Positions 53,361-61,676 of a stretch of DNA of 64,000 nt are shown piece by piece (position 1 is the first letter of the stretch; each line of letters opens with the position of its first letter). Position numbers and translations under genes: made by a program. Under the pieces are notes generated by a model, which saw only the letters and a program-made list of their open reading frames with translations, searched no databases and was not told the DNA's origin. This stretch comes from Bacteroidetes bacterium UBA4416 (GTDB lineage Bacteria; Bacteroidota; Bacteroidia; B-17B0; Aurantibacillaceae): contig DGQK01000026.1 of NCBI GenBank assembly GCA_002390745.1, positions 1 to 64,000 on the forward strand, written 5' to 3'.

Positions 53361-53458
53361 TGGGCGTGTCCCGCAAAGAGGCGGCGGGACCAGGCTTTCC
53401 GCTTCAATCTCCCACGACGCGTCGTGGGAGTATTTCCGCATCAATCCTTCACGCGGCT
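53361..53458. repeat. intergenic palindromic repeat element
   Basis: A hairpin GTCCCGC...GCGGGAC (53368-53390) is followed by TTTCCGCTTCAATC (53396-53409), a perfect 22-bp palindrome (53409-53430, centred on ACGCGT), and TTTCCGCATCAATCC (53433-53447). The TTTCCGCnTCAATC boxes form a direct repeat around the palindrome. I recall the same CCGCTTCAATC-palindrome-TTTCCGC layout, with varying palindromes, as dispersed intergenic elements in Bacteroidota genomes; that cannot be checked here. No second copy is in the window. Confidence 0.6.
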
Positions 53459-53677
53459 TAGCGCAGCATTTCAGGCTGTAGCCCCGGTTATTGGAGAAAG
53501 CATGCGTCGGGGATGAAGTGATCTGCTTGAGCTCTCCCCTCACAATGCGCCGTGGTGGACGCCCAGGTATTTAAAATTGTCACACCTATAAATCATCACT
53601 GGTTTGCAATCAAATCTCTCTCACTGACATAAATTCCTTACATTAGCCATACAACAATTTGCTCTACATACACCACT
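53459..53677. other. gene-free stretch before the PorE-like gene
   Basis: The rest of the 362-base gap between the secreted protein and the PorE-like gene. No gene or strong terminator is seen. TACATTAG at about 53641 is a weak -7 candidate for the PorE-like gene. Confidence 0.4.
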
Positions 53678-55702
53678 ATGAAACACCTCTTCCTCTTCAG
53701 CCTACTCCTCCTTAATACCACTTTATTCTCGCAGGACGATGATGAGAAATCTTCCAGATTCTGCCAGGAGATGGATAACAAGCAGGCCCTGAAGCTCTAC
53801 GAGAAAGCCCTGGATAAGAAGCAATACAAAAAACCGGAGCGCCTGGAGTTCCTGCGCAAATGCCTGGAGCTGGAACCCGATTTTGCAGAAGCAAATCTGT
53901 TGATGGGAAACGAGATCGTGGTGACCTGCAAGCTGCAGAACAAGGCCTTTACGCCTGCCGTTCCTTACTTCTACAAAGCCATCGCCGCCTGCCCGCAGGT
54001 ACATTCGGAGCCTTATTATTTCATTGGCTTCGATTATTATGAAGCGATGAAAAATGATTCGGCGATCAAATACCTGGAGAAATTCATCAAGTTTAAAGAC
54101 GATGATGAGAAAAAATTCGCGAAGGATTATGAGGCGGAAATCTACCAGGCAAGGGAAATGGTGAAGTATGCCAAAAAAGAAAGTGAGCTCAAAAAGAAAA
54201 TCGTGCCTTTCGACCCAAAGGTGGTGAAAGGTGTGTCCACAGCCAGCGACGAATACCTGGCCTATGTATCGCCGGATGACAAATTGTGTTTTTTTACCAG
54301 GAAGGTACCGGTAAAAAACATGAACCAGGTTTATGTTTCTGACAAGGAGAAAGAAGTATTCATGGTTGCCAAACGTGATAAGACGGGGCTGTTCAACAAC
54401 GGGGAGCCGATGTCGCCCCCTTTTAACGTAACGGACGACAACCAGGGCGGCTGCACCATTTCGATCGACAATAAGCGGTTATTCTTTGCCATGTCGCGCG
54501 ATGAAGGCGGATCACAACCCAACTGCGACATCTACACGAGCGAGAACCAGGGCGGCAACTGGAGCGAGATCCGCAAAATGGGCGCCAATGTAAACCATCC
54601 CGTATACTGGGATTCGCAGCCTACGCTCAGCGCTGATGGCAACACGCTTTACTTTGCCAGCGACAGGCCGGGCGGCAAAGGCGGCATCGACATCTGGTAT
54701 ACGAAACGCGATCCCAACACGGGCCAGTGGGGCGTGCCGCAAAATGCCGGCCCTAAGATCAACACCCCTGGCAATGAGAAAACACCGTTCATTCACTCCG
54801 ACAGCGAAACGTTGTATTTCAGCAGCGACGGATGGTTCGGCTTCGGAAAAATGGATATTTTTTACACACGCAAAGACGAGAAAGGACAGTGGAAAGATGC
54901 GGAGAACATCGGCTACCCGATCAATACCGAAGCCGACGATGTGGGCTTCTTCGTGAGTACAGACAGCAAAACGGGCTATTTCTTTTCGTACGACGAAGGA
55001 AAAATGAGGGGAAAGGGAATTGGAAAATACGACCTCTATTCGTTTGAGTTATATAAGGAAGCCAGGCCACAGGAAACGACCTTCCTCAGCGGCGACCTGA
55101 AAGATAAGAACGGCAATACGGTAGAGGGTGCCCGCGTGGAAGTGGTAAATACCGTGACCAAAGAAAAAACAGAGGCTGTGGTGGATTCTACTTCCGGAAA
55201 ATTCATGGTGGCCATTAACCTGAAAAAGAAAGACGACGTACTTGTCACCGTGAAGAAAAACGATTATGCCTTCAGCTCAAAGATCGTGAGCATCAAAGAG
55301 GCCTCCTTTGAGAAACAGCCTGCACCCGTGAAGCTGGAGGTGAGCGAGGCCAAGCCCGGCAGCTCTTTTGTGATCAACAATTTATATTACAACACGAACT
55401 CCGCCGACCTCAAAAGCGAATCCTTCATCGTACTGGAGGCTTTTGCAGAGTATCTGAAAGAGAATGCGACCACAACCATCGAGATCCAGGGCCACACGGA
55501 TAACGTGGGCGGCGCTGCGGCCAATGAAGCGCTCTCCGCCAACAGGGCCTATACAGTAAAAGCCTTCCTGGAAGAAAAAGGCATCGACGGGAAACGCATC
55601 ACGGCAAAAGGCTACGGCTCTCAAAAGCCGATTGCCGACAACAGCAGCGAGGAAGGAAGGGCCAAAAACAGGCGCACGGAGTTTTTAGTAACAGGAAAAT
55701 GA
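53678..55702 (+). CDS. PorE-like protein: TPR, PD40 propeller, carboxypeptidase-like and OmpA domains
   Basis: A 674-residue exported protein. Order of parts: signal peptide (to LFSQ), TPR-like helices (about 30-170), PD40 propeller (about 185-455, repeats like LSADGNTLYFASDRPGGKGGIDIW and HSDSETLYFSSDGWFGFGKMD), a CarboxypepD_reg beta sandwich (about 465-555), and OmpA C-terminal domain (about 563-674: EIQGHTDNVGGAAANEALSANRA, GYGSQKPIADN, RAKNRRTEF). This is the T9SS PorE architecture; the OmpA part binds peptidoglycan and anchors the secretion system. Several Bacteroidota OmpA proteins share the layout, so PorE identity is likely, not certain. Confidence 0.85.
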   Translation: MKHLFLFSLLLLNTTLFSQDDDEKSSRFCQEMDNKQALKLYEKALDKKQYKKPERLEFLRKCLELEPDFAEANLLMGNEIVVTCKLQNKAFTPAVPYFYKAIAACPQVHSEPYYFIGFDYYEAMKNDSAIKYLEKFIKFKDDDEKKFAKDYEAEIYQAREMVKYAKKESELKKKIVPFDPKVVKGVSTASDEYLAYVSPDDKLCFFTRKVPVKNMNQVYVSDKEKEVFMVAKRDKTGLFNNGEPMSPPFNVTDDNQGGCTISIDNKRLFFAMSRDEGGSQPNCDIYTSENQGGNWSEIRKMGANVNHPVYWDSQPTLSADGNTLYFASDRPGGKGGIDIWYTKRDPNTGQWGVPQNAGPKINTPGNEKTPFIHSDSETLYFSSDGWFGFGKMDIFYTRKDEKGQWKDAENIGYPINTEADDVGFFVSTDSKTGYFFSYDEGKMRGKGIGKYDLYSFELYKEARPQETTFLSGDLKDKNGNTVEGARVEVVNTVTKEKTEAVVDSTSGKFMVAINLKKKDDVLVTVKKNDYAFSSKIVSIKEASFEKQPAPVKLEVSEAKPGSSFVINNLYYNTNSADLKSESFIVLEAFAEYLKENATTTIEIQGHTDNVGGAAANEALSANRAYTVKAFLEEKGIDGKRITAKGYGSQKPIADNSSEEGRAKNRRTEFLVTGK

Positions 55703-56319
55703 TGCTTAAACTCATTGCATGTGGAATTGCGTTAATTATTTGCGTACGGTTTCTATTCAGAAGATTTTTAAATCTACCCCATGTTAAAGCAGGTTTTCAC
55801 TTTAGCCATAAAGGCATTGACAACCTGATGAATGAAAACGATTTCTGGGACATCATAGAGCATACCCGAAAATTCAGTAAACGCAACTATAGGATGCAAT
55901 GCGATGTCTTAACAGAGTATTTATCTTCCCTCCCTTCAAACGAGATTATACAATTTAATAGAACCTTTCAATTATTAATGGCGGAATCTTACAGTTCTAA
56001 ACTATGGGAGGCTGCTTATGCACTCAATGGAGGCTGCTCCGACGATTGTTTTGAATATTTCCGTACCTGGCTGATTGCGCAGGGTAAAGCAAATTTCTAC
56101 ACGGTTGTTCATTATCCACGGGCCATGTTTTTTATTTGCGTCAAAGAATTGCTTTCTAATTACGAAGGCTTTGCTTATTGTAGCTATCAGGCCTATATGA
56201 ACAGGACTGGAAGCGGGCTACCACCTACAAATGGGATAGAATATAAAGAGCTTGGCGAAGCTTTTAATGAAAATACTGCATTCCTTCGTTACCCCGAACT
56301 TGCTTTGCTTGCATGGTAA
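55699..56319 (+). CDS. DUF4240 protein with N-terminal membrane anchor
   Basis: A 206-residue protein whose start overlaps the PorE-like stop by 4 bases (ATGA), so it is translationally coupled. An N-terminal transmembrane helix (about 3-20) precedes the DUF4240 domain (MNENDFWDIIEHTRKFSK, LWEAAYALNGGCSDDCFEYFRTWLIAQGKANFYTVV). DUF4240 occurs in stand-alone proteins and WGR-type proteins with unknown function. The gene is clearly richer in A and T than its neighbours, suggesting later acquisition. Translation could also start at the internal MNENDFW (near 55828) without the anchor. Confidence 0.8.
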   Translation: MMLKLIACGIALIICVRFLFRRFLNLPHVKAGFHFSHKGIDNLMNENDFWDIIEHTRKFSKRNYRMQCDVLTEYLSSLPSNEIIQFNRTFQLLMAESYSSKLWEAAYALNGGCSDDCFEYFRTWLIAQGKANFYTVVHYPRAMFFICVKELLSNYEGFAYCSYQAYMNRTGSGLPPTNGIEYKELGEAFNENTAFLRYPELALLAW

Positions 56320-56391
56320 TACTTCTCCGCGGAAATTTTTCTTTTTTTTTCTGTTCATTAATTATAGTATCTTTAATAGAAAATCCCCTTT

Positions 56392-57021
56392 ATGATCAAA
56401 CACATCCTTGCATCAGCTGTGCTAATGACTTCCTTGAATGCCTCTGCACAAAAAAGCTTCGAGCAAAACACCAACGTCGTTGCCTTTGGCGCAGACCTGG
56501 GCCTGTACAGCTACACCTCGAAAGTAGCCACCAACCCAAGGTCGAGCTCCAGCGCCTCGCTCAACAAAACCCTGAGCCTGCATTATGAACGCGGCGTGCT
56601 CAACTGGCTGGGCATAGGCGCCAAAGTAGGTATTTCCGACTATTTCACGGAAAGGGACAGTATTTCGGGTGATAAAGCTGACGTCAAAGCGATCGATGCT
56701 TCGCTCCTGGTCAATGCCCATTTCGTCAGGTCCAAATACGTGGACATGCTGGGAGGTTTCAATGCCGGCTATTCATACATGAACTATTCCGCCGGAGATC
56801 AGTTCATCTCCAATGCCAAAGGCGGCGGCTTTATGTATGATATCCACATCCAGCCGCGCTTCTATTTCGGCAAGCATGTGGGCATGTTCATCAACCTCGC
56901 TTATGTGCATTACGCTTACAACAACATGGATTTCACCAATACGTTTACCCGGCTCGACGATGTGGTGAGCCTGAACGGCGGAGGTGTGAATTTCGGCTTA
57001 GGATTACAGGGAAGGTTTTAA
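56392..57021 (+). CDS. outer-membrane beta-barrel protein
   Basis: A 209-residue exported protein with a signal peptide ending NASAQ. Barrel strands: NVVAFGADLGLYSYTSKV, KTLSLHYERGVLNWLGIGAKVGI, ASLLVNAHFVRS, MLGGFNAGYSYMNY, IHIQPRFYFGKHVGMFINLAYVHYAY and the final FGLGLQGRF with terminal aromatic residue. Probably an 8-stranded porin-like barrel of unknown function. Confidence 0.82.
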   Translation: MIKHILASAVLMTSLNASAQKSFEQNTNVVAFGADLGLYSYTSKVATNPRSSSSASLNKTLSLHYERGVLNWLGIGAKVGISDYFTERDSISGDKADVKAIDASLLVNAHFVRSKYVDMLGGFNAGYSYMNYSAGDQFISNAKGGGFMYDIHIQPRFYFGKHVGMFINLAYVHYAYNNMDFTNTFTRLDDVVSLNGGGVNFGLGLQGRF

Positions 57022-57089
57022 ATAGCCTCAAACAGTGGGATGGGTCATGATCCATTTACTCTGTAACATCTCAAACGGACCTATAATAA

Positions 57090-57119
57090 AAAATGCCTCA
57101 TCGTTTGATGAGGCATTTT
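57090..57119. terminator. bidirectional terminator between convergent genes
   Basis: A perfect 13-bp stem AAAATGCCTCATC (57090-57102) and GATGAGGCATTTT (57107-57119) with a 4-base loop, flanked by A and T runs on both sides, between the barrel gene (+) and the T9SS cargo gene (-). Confidence 0.85.
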
Positions 57120-57137
57120 AGTTTGGGTGCTGTAAGC

Positions 57138-59579
57138 TTATTGCTTCACAACTTTTACCACAGAGGATTTTCCGGCGGCGATGACATGCACGCTGTAAAT
57201 CCCGTTAGGATAGCTTTCCAGGTTCAGGCTGTTGCTGCCTTTCACCAGTGTTTGTTTCATTATAATCTCACCGATCACATTGCTGACCATGACTTCTGCC
57301 TGTTCGTTGGTAACAAGCGTATACAAACCGGTTCCGGGGTTCGGGTAAAGTTGTAATCCTGAAACAGGCGCCTGTTCGACGATGCCGGTAGCGCTGATGG
57401 TGATGCTTGTGCAGACTGATGTTTTCGAGCATCCTCCCGAAGTGACGATCACCGCATAGCTGCCACTGGCTGTCGCCGTAAAGCTCTGCGCTGTTTGGCC
57501 TCCTATCGGAGAGTTGCCTGTGCCGCAATTGATCCACTGGTAGGTGGCGCCGCTCAGGCTGGCCGTAAGCACCGCCCCGCTTTGCGTAACGCTGGCATCA
57601 ATGGCTGCCGGCTCGGTAATGGCTACCGTGCGGCTTGTTGTGCAATTGTTGGCGTCTTTCACGGTAACGGTATAATTTCCCGGGGCCAGGTTGCTGGCCG
57701 TTGCGGCATTGCCGCCTGATGGCATCCAGCTGTAGGTAAGGCTTCCTGTTCCTCCAGCCGCATTTACAGTAACAGAGCCGTTGTTGGCGCCATTACAGGT
57801 CACATTATTTACGGTGCCCAGGGTAGCACTTACAGCCGCAGGCTGCGTAATCGTCAGGGTCGTTGTTCCCACGCATCCCGCAGATGTTGTAGCCGTTACC
57901 GTATAATTTCCGGCGCCCAGGCCGCTGGCCGAAGCAGCAGTACCTCCCACCGGCGACCAGCTATAGGTAAAGCCGCTGCCTCCGGTAGCAGTCACAGTTG
58001 CCGTGCCGTTAGTCAGTCCATTACAGGTAATGTTGTTTTGTGCGGCAATGCTTACGGTAGGAGTCACCACCGGGCCTGCCTCATCGGCTCCGCGATAAGT
58101 CGTGCTGCCGCGAGGGTCCCCGTCGATGTCGGTGGTAATGCCCGGAAGCTGGGTTGCCATGAGGGATGCATTTCCGACAGCAGCACAGCCGATATGAAGA
58201 TCGTTGGCTGACACGTACTGCACGGTAGTACTGTTTGCGGTAGGCTCTCCACCTGTAACAATCGCCTGGTGTGCAGCGATGCTGGTATTCACGGTAGCAC
58301 CCCAGCGCGTCAGGTTTCCGCTGGTGGCATTGTAAGTGTTTCCAGAAAGATTGATCACGGCAACCGTACTTGTGGTAAGGGCCATGGCCAGGTGCTGCAA
58401 GCCTGCTGTTCCACCGGAACGCTCGTTCACAAAGAGGTTATTCTGGATGCTGAATGTAGAAGCGGCATTGGTTGCCGAAACCAGCAAACCCGAAGACCCC
58501 ACGTTCCCGGCAGTGCCTCCGCTGGCAAGCGTGCCGCCGAAACGTACCGAGTTGTGAGCGACACGCGCCGTGTACAGGCTACCTCCGCTGCTGATCTCGA
58601 TGGCCGCCATGTTCGGCACATTGGTGTTGCCGGTTGTCATGGCAAAGAAATTGTTCCGGATCTCGGCTACATTGGTGCCCGTTGAAAGAACAGACCTTAC
58701 GTGGATGTAACGCAGGCTTGAGGATGTATTCTGAATATCGTAAAAGCGGTTATTGACGATGATGGCGGAATCTGCCTGGGAATCAAACAATATCCCAAAG
58801 TACAGGGATTCGCTGATAGGTGTGGTACATGCAAAAGAGCAGGAATCGATGCGGATCTTTGCTGAGCCCGCCTGCCCCCAATAGGCGGCAAAGTTGGCAT
58901 TTCTGAAATTACAGCCAAACACGGTATTACGCGCATTAGGATTGGCTGCCGTTCCGCTGTTGTTGAACTGGTAACGGCCTCCCGTAAAGTTGCAGTATCT
59001 GAAAAGGTTATCGGAGTTGCCGGTCAGATTCGAGGCAGAGGTAGAAATAGCAATGGCACGGCCCGTGTTGGTTGTTGTGGCATTGTATACATCCAGGTTG
59101 CGGAAGGTATTGAAGGTGGCGCCGTTGATCAGCTGGATGCTGTTGGAGCTGGAAGTTGTTGCGGTGTTCCTCACTACCATCATACCGTTGCCCGTTCCCC
59201 CTGCTCTTCCGTCAATCATGACGTAATCGGCATCATTGAGGTTGATTACCGGACTCCCCGAAACGCTGGACTGGATAGACATGGTCGTAACACCCGACGC
59301 CGGCCGTAAGGTAATAAGATTAGCAGCGCTGGCACCCGTTTTTGCGGTAAATGCAATCGGATAGGTTTCTGTGCTTCCGGTGTAGGCACTGGTGAGCTCT
59401 ATCGTATAGGCCTGGGTGAGTGTAGCAGGGATAGCCGTATAAGCATCCGTAATGGAGCTATGCGAGCTGATCACTGCATTTGTGCCGTCTTTAAGGTTTA
59501 CTGAATTGGTCTGCGCCAGTGCTGTTCCTGCCAGGAACAGCGATGCCAGAAGAGTGGGTCTGGTAAATTTTCTTTCCAT
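57138..59579 (-). CDS. beta-helix and SprB-repeat protein with T9SS type A sorting domain
   Basis: An 813-residue secreted protein. After the signal peptide (to LAQT) comes a right-handed beta-helix region (about 115-480, with RNLDVYNATTTNTGRAI and INNRFYDIQNT-like rungs), then two SprB repeats (about 505-655: CNGLTNGTATVTATGGSGFTYSW and CNGANNGSVTVNAAGGTGSL), an Ig-like segment, and a T9SS type A sorting domain (about 735-813, LQLYPNPGTGLYTL to VVKVVKQ). It should be exported by T9SS and fixed to the surface, perhaps as an adhesin or polysaccharide-binding protein. Confidence 0.88.
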   Translation of the reverse strand: MERKFTRPTLLASLFLAGTALAQTNSVNLKDGTNAVISSHSSITDAYTAIPATLTQAYTIELTSAYTGSTETYPIAFTAKTGASAANLITLRPASGVTTMSIQSSVSGSPVINLNDADYVMIDGRAGGTGNGMMVVRNTATTSSSNSIQLINGATFNTFRNLDVYNATTTNTGRAIAISTSASNLTGNSDNLFRYCNFTGGRYQFNNSGTAANPNARNTVFGCNFRNANFAAYWGQAGSAKIRIDSCSFACTTPISESLYFGILFDSQADSAIIVNNRFYDIQNTSSSLRYIHVRSVLSTGTNVAEIRNNFFAMTTGNTNVPNMAAIEISSGGSLYTARVAHNSVRFGGTLASGGTAGNVGSSGLLVSATNAASTFSIQNNLFVNERSGGTAGLQHLAMALTTSTVAVINLSGNTYNATSGNLTRWGATVNTSIAAHQAIVTGGEPTANSTTVQYVSANDLHIGCAAVGNASLMATQLPGITTDIDGDPRGSTTYRGADEAGPVVTPTVSIAAQNNITCNGLTNGTATVTATGGSGFTYSWSPVGGTAASASGLGAGNYTVTATTSAGCVGTTTLTITQPAAVSATLGTVNNVTCNGANNGSVTVNAAGGTGSLTYSWMPSGGNAATASNLAPGNYTVTVKDANNCTTSRTVAITEPAAIDASVTQSGAVLTASLSGATYQWINCGTGNSPIGGQTAQSFTATASGSYAVIVTSGGCSKTSVCTSITISATGIVEQAPVSGLQLYPNPGTGLYTLVTNEQAEVMVSNVIGEIIMKQTLVKGSNSLNLESYPNGIYSVHVIAAGKSSVVKVVKQ

Positions 59580-59789
59580 AGTTTATCTGATGTTTAGCCC
59601 CTAAAGGTACCACAAATTGCTCTTAGTTTGTACGAACACCTCTTCTCAATGAGTAAAAAGCACGTATTATTACGTGAAGGACCGGCATCGGTTTTGAGGG
59701 TGGCGAAAAAACCGGAAAAAAACATGGACCTGGTAGCCCTGTCGCGTGCAAACATTCACCCACCGGCTTTCATACGGGAAAATTACGGC
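59580..59789. other. region between divergent T9SS cargo and MACPF genes
   Basis: No promoter consensus match is clear. A small hairpin CACGTA...TACGTG lies near 59660. A 75-codon plus-strand frame (59628-59855) ends 10 bases before the MACPF gene, but it has no recognisable family and crosses the two leader hairpins, so I do not call it a gene. Confidence 0.3.
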
Positions 59790-59825
59790 AAGCCTTCGGG
59801 CTTTTTCTGCTTTCGGGCTAAGCAG
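59790..59825 (+). promoter_or_regulatory. tandem hairpins in the leader of the MACPF gene
   Basis: AAGCC-TTCG-GGCTT (59790-59803) with a stable UUCG loop is followed by TTT, then CTGCTT (59107-type arm at 59807-59812) pairs with AAGCAG (59820-59825). Both lie 40-75 bases before the start. The first looks like a short terminator or attenuator. Regulation is inferred only. Confidence 0.3.
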
Positions 59826-59865
59826 GATATGTGGAGTTTTGTTTCAGAAAAATAAACCAACTCCC

Positions 59866-61197
59866 ATGAAACAACCATTTCTACATTATACATGCATTGC
59901 TTTGGCAATAGGATGTATGCAGGCCTTCGGGCAAACCAACTCAAATTACTACCAAACCTTGCCGGATTATACCATTGATGTCATACCTCAGGACATCGGA
60001 GGCAATGTCAACTTAGGGCGTGGCATCGATCTGTCCGACCCTTCCAATCCAAGGTTGTCTACACTCAATGCCTTTAGCATCAACAAGGATAATACAACCA
60101 TTACCCTTTCAAATCCCATTAATGAGAGTATTATCACTCAAGCCTCTTCCTATTTCGTAGAAAATCAATCGGAATACGAAAAAGCCCGGTCTTTGTTTTT
60201 TAATTTCAAAATTGCCTATGGTTTTTTCAATCTGAATGCGGCCTACAGCCAGATCCAGAATGAGCGTAACACACACCGTTCCATCCAGTTCATTATGCAA
60301 AATACGGTCACGGCTCCAAGCATTGACCTCCAGGAATTAAAATGGGTGAAGGAGCCAAGCTCCGAAAAAATAACGGACCTTACTGAGCGCAAAAGACAAT
60401 TCATTGAAGAATACGGCACCCATTTTATTCAATCCATCAATTATGGTTTCAGGGTAGCCATTGAAGGTAAAATCCAAACAACCGACATTAGTAAGCAAAC
60501 GAATTTCTCCGTAGCTTTCAAAGCCTGGGGAGCCAGTGGCGGGGCGGGCGGCTCATCTTCCGACATTTTAAAGTCGTCGGATGTCCAGCTCACCTGTGTC
60601 ATTACAGCGGGTTCTATCAAACCCATATCATCGATGGTATTAAGGGGCTTTGACGACATCTCGGCTTTCCTGACGGATCTGAAAAACGGGAAGATCAAAA
60701 TAACCAATGCCCCTATTTCCTGCAATTTAAAATCATACCGCTTCACCTTAACTTCCTATCCAAACAGCAAGGATATTTTCAAAATTTCGGAAGAAGGCAC
60801 CCTGGCTTTGTCTCCTTATGGTGTCCCTAAAGGCACAATTATTTCCTGGTTCCCCGATGCATCGTCTATCGTCAAAGATCCGGTTACCGGCCAAAACAAA
60901 GTAAGCCCTCCAAAGGGCTGGGCTATTTGCGACGGGAGCAATCAAACACCTAATTTAACCGGTCGTTTTGCACGCGGTGCCTTTAATAATGACCAGGCGG
61001 GCATTTTAGGCGGCGCTGATCCTTTAAATCCGGTAAGAACACCCGACCTGTCTTTTAGCGCTGATAGAAAAGGAAGCGACTTCCATTGGGGAGAAACACC
61101 CTGGGCCGGCGGGCCTAACCCTGTGTATAATTTATCGGCAAAGCCACTTAATGTTTTGCCTCCTTATTTCGAGGTCATCTATCTGATCAAGCAATAA
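59866..61197 (+). CDS. secreted MACPF pore-forming protein fused to a tail-collar-like domain
   Basis: Started at MKQPFLHYTC (59866) it has 443 residues and a signal peptide ending near AFGQ. The MACPF/perforin domain (about 45-310) carries the family signature YGTHFIQSINYG (Y183, G184, T185, H186) and a Gly/Ala/Ser run (about 220-232). From residue 319 follows a phage tail-collar-like domain: GVPKGTIISWF, PPKGWAICDGSNQTPNLTGRF (about 348-368) and the closing LPPYFEVIYLIK. Bacteroidales MACPF proteins (BSAPs) kill related strains; here the collar-like part could bind the target. It is followed by two short genes that may protect the producer. No other phage gene is near. Confidence 0.85.
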   Translation: MKQPFLHYTCIALAIGCMQAFGQTNSNYYQTLPDYTIDVIPQDIGGNVNLGRGIDLSDPSNPRLSTLNAFSINKDNTTITLSNPINESIITQASSYFVENQSEYEKARSLFFNFKIAYGFFNLNAAYSQIQNERNTHRSIQFIMQNTVTAPSIDLQELKWVKEPSSEKITDLTERKRQFIEEYGTHFIQSINYGFRVAIEGKIQTTDISKQTNFSVAFKAWGASGGAGGSSSDILKSSDVQLTCVITAGSIKPISSMVLRGFDDISAFLTDLKNGKIKITNAPISCNLKSYRFTLTSYPNSKDIFKISEEGTLALSPYGVPKGTIISWFPDASSIVKDPVTGQNKVSPPKGWAICDGSNQTPNLTGRFARGAFNNDQAGILGGADPLNPVRTPDLSFSADRKGSDFHWGETPWAGGPNPVYNLSAKPLNVLPPYFEVIYLIKQ

Positions 61198-61200
61198 CTG

Positions 61201-61323
61201 ATGAATTCTACAGTATTAGCAAGTATTATCGGAGGAATATGTACAATTGTAGCGGTTATAATTCCTATAATCATTGAAGAATACAGGGATCCTGAAATCC
61301 CTGCCGCAGGCAGGATTTTTTGA
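61201..61323 (+). CDS. 40-residue single-helix membrane peptide
   Basis: ATG at 61201 is 3 bases after the MACPF stop. It encodes MNSTVLASIIGGICTIVAVI, then IPIIIEEYRDPEIPAAGRIF and TGA at 61321. Residues about 5-25 form one hydrophobic helix followed by an acidic cytosolic or periplasmic tail. Its last codons overlap the TTG start of the next gene (TTGA), so translation is probably coupled. No family is recognised. A membrane anchor or immunity partner for the MACPF protein is an inference. Confidence 0.55.
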   Translation: MNSTVLASIIGGICTIVAVIIPIIIEEYRDPEIPAAGRIF

Positions 61324-61661
61324 AAGGAACCTGGAAAGGAATTATTGTGCAAAGCAGAACGGACGATTCTATCATGACAATGCAGATGGAGCTTAACCTG
61401 GAAATAAAACGAAGAAAAATAGTTGGTACAGGAGTTCTCTTTTATGACGGGCAGCTTCATCACATTACCCTCTGTGGTATATTCCGAAACGATCGCTTTC
61501 TGAAAATGGATTACGACAATAAGTTATCGTACCTCCGACAGTTCGGTTGTTTCCTTTTCGACCTCGATAAGGTAGAAGGCCAGCTGATAGGTCGCTTTGT
61601 AGGATATGGCCATATTTCCAGAAATATTGTATACGGAACATGCTCCTTTAAAAAAGCCTGA
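61320..61661 (+). CDS. small beta-rich protein with a TTG start downstream of the MACPF gene
   Basis: A 113-residue protein starting with TTG at 61320, overlapping the membrane peptide stop by 4 bases. Its pattern GTWKGIIVQ, MQMELNLEIKRRKIVGTGVLFYDGQ, ICGIFRND-like CGIFRNDRFLKMDYDN and GRFVGYGHISRNIVYGTCSF suggests a lipocalin-like barrel of about 8 strands. Helix plus small barrel recalls membrane-barrel effectors such as Cap15, but no cyclase gene is present. With the peptide upstream it may once have been a single protein split by a frameshift. Function unknown. Confidence 0.62.
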   Translation: MKGTWKGIIVQSRTDDSIMTMQMELNLEIKRRKIVGTGVLFYDGQLHHITLCGIFRNDRFLKMDYDNKLSYLRQFGCFLFDLDKVEGQLIGRFVGYGHISRNIVYGTCSFKKA

Positions 61662-61676
61662 GCAGCTCTATCGGAT

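Noticed and set aside
59628..59855. 75-codon frame just before the MACPF gene
   Set aside because: No recognisable family; it crosses the two leader hairpins and looks like untranslated leader sequence.
59866..61661. Prophage remnant suggested by the tail-collar-like domain
   Set aside because: No integrase, capsid, tail or lysis genes are nearby; the collar-like part is attached to a secreted MACPF domain.
61320..61661. CBASS Cap15 effector
   Set aside because: Helix-plus-barrel layout is similar, but no CD-NTase gene or other CBASS component is in the window, and the match is only by pattern.
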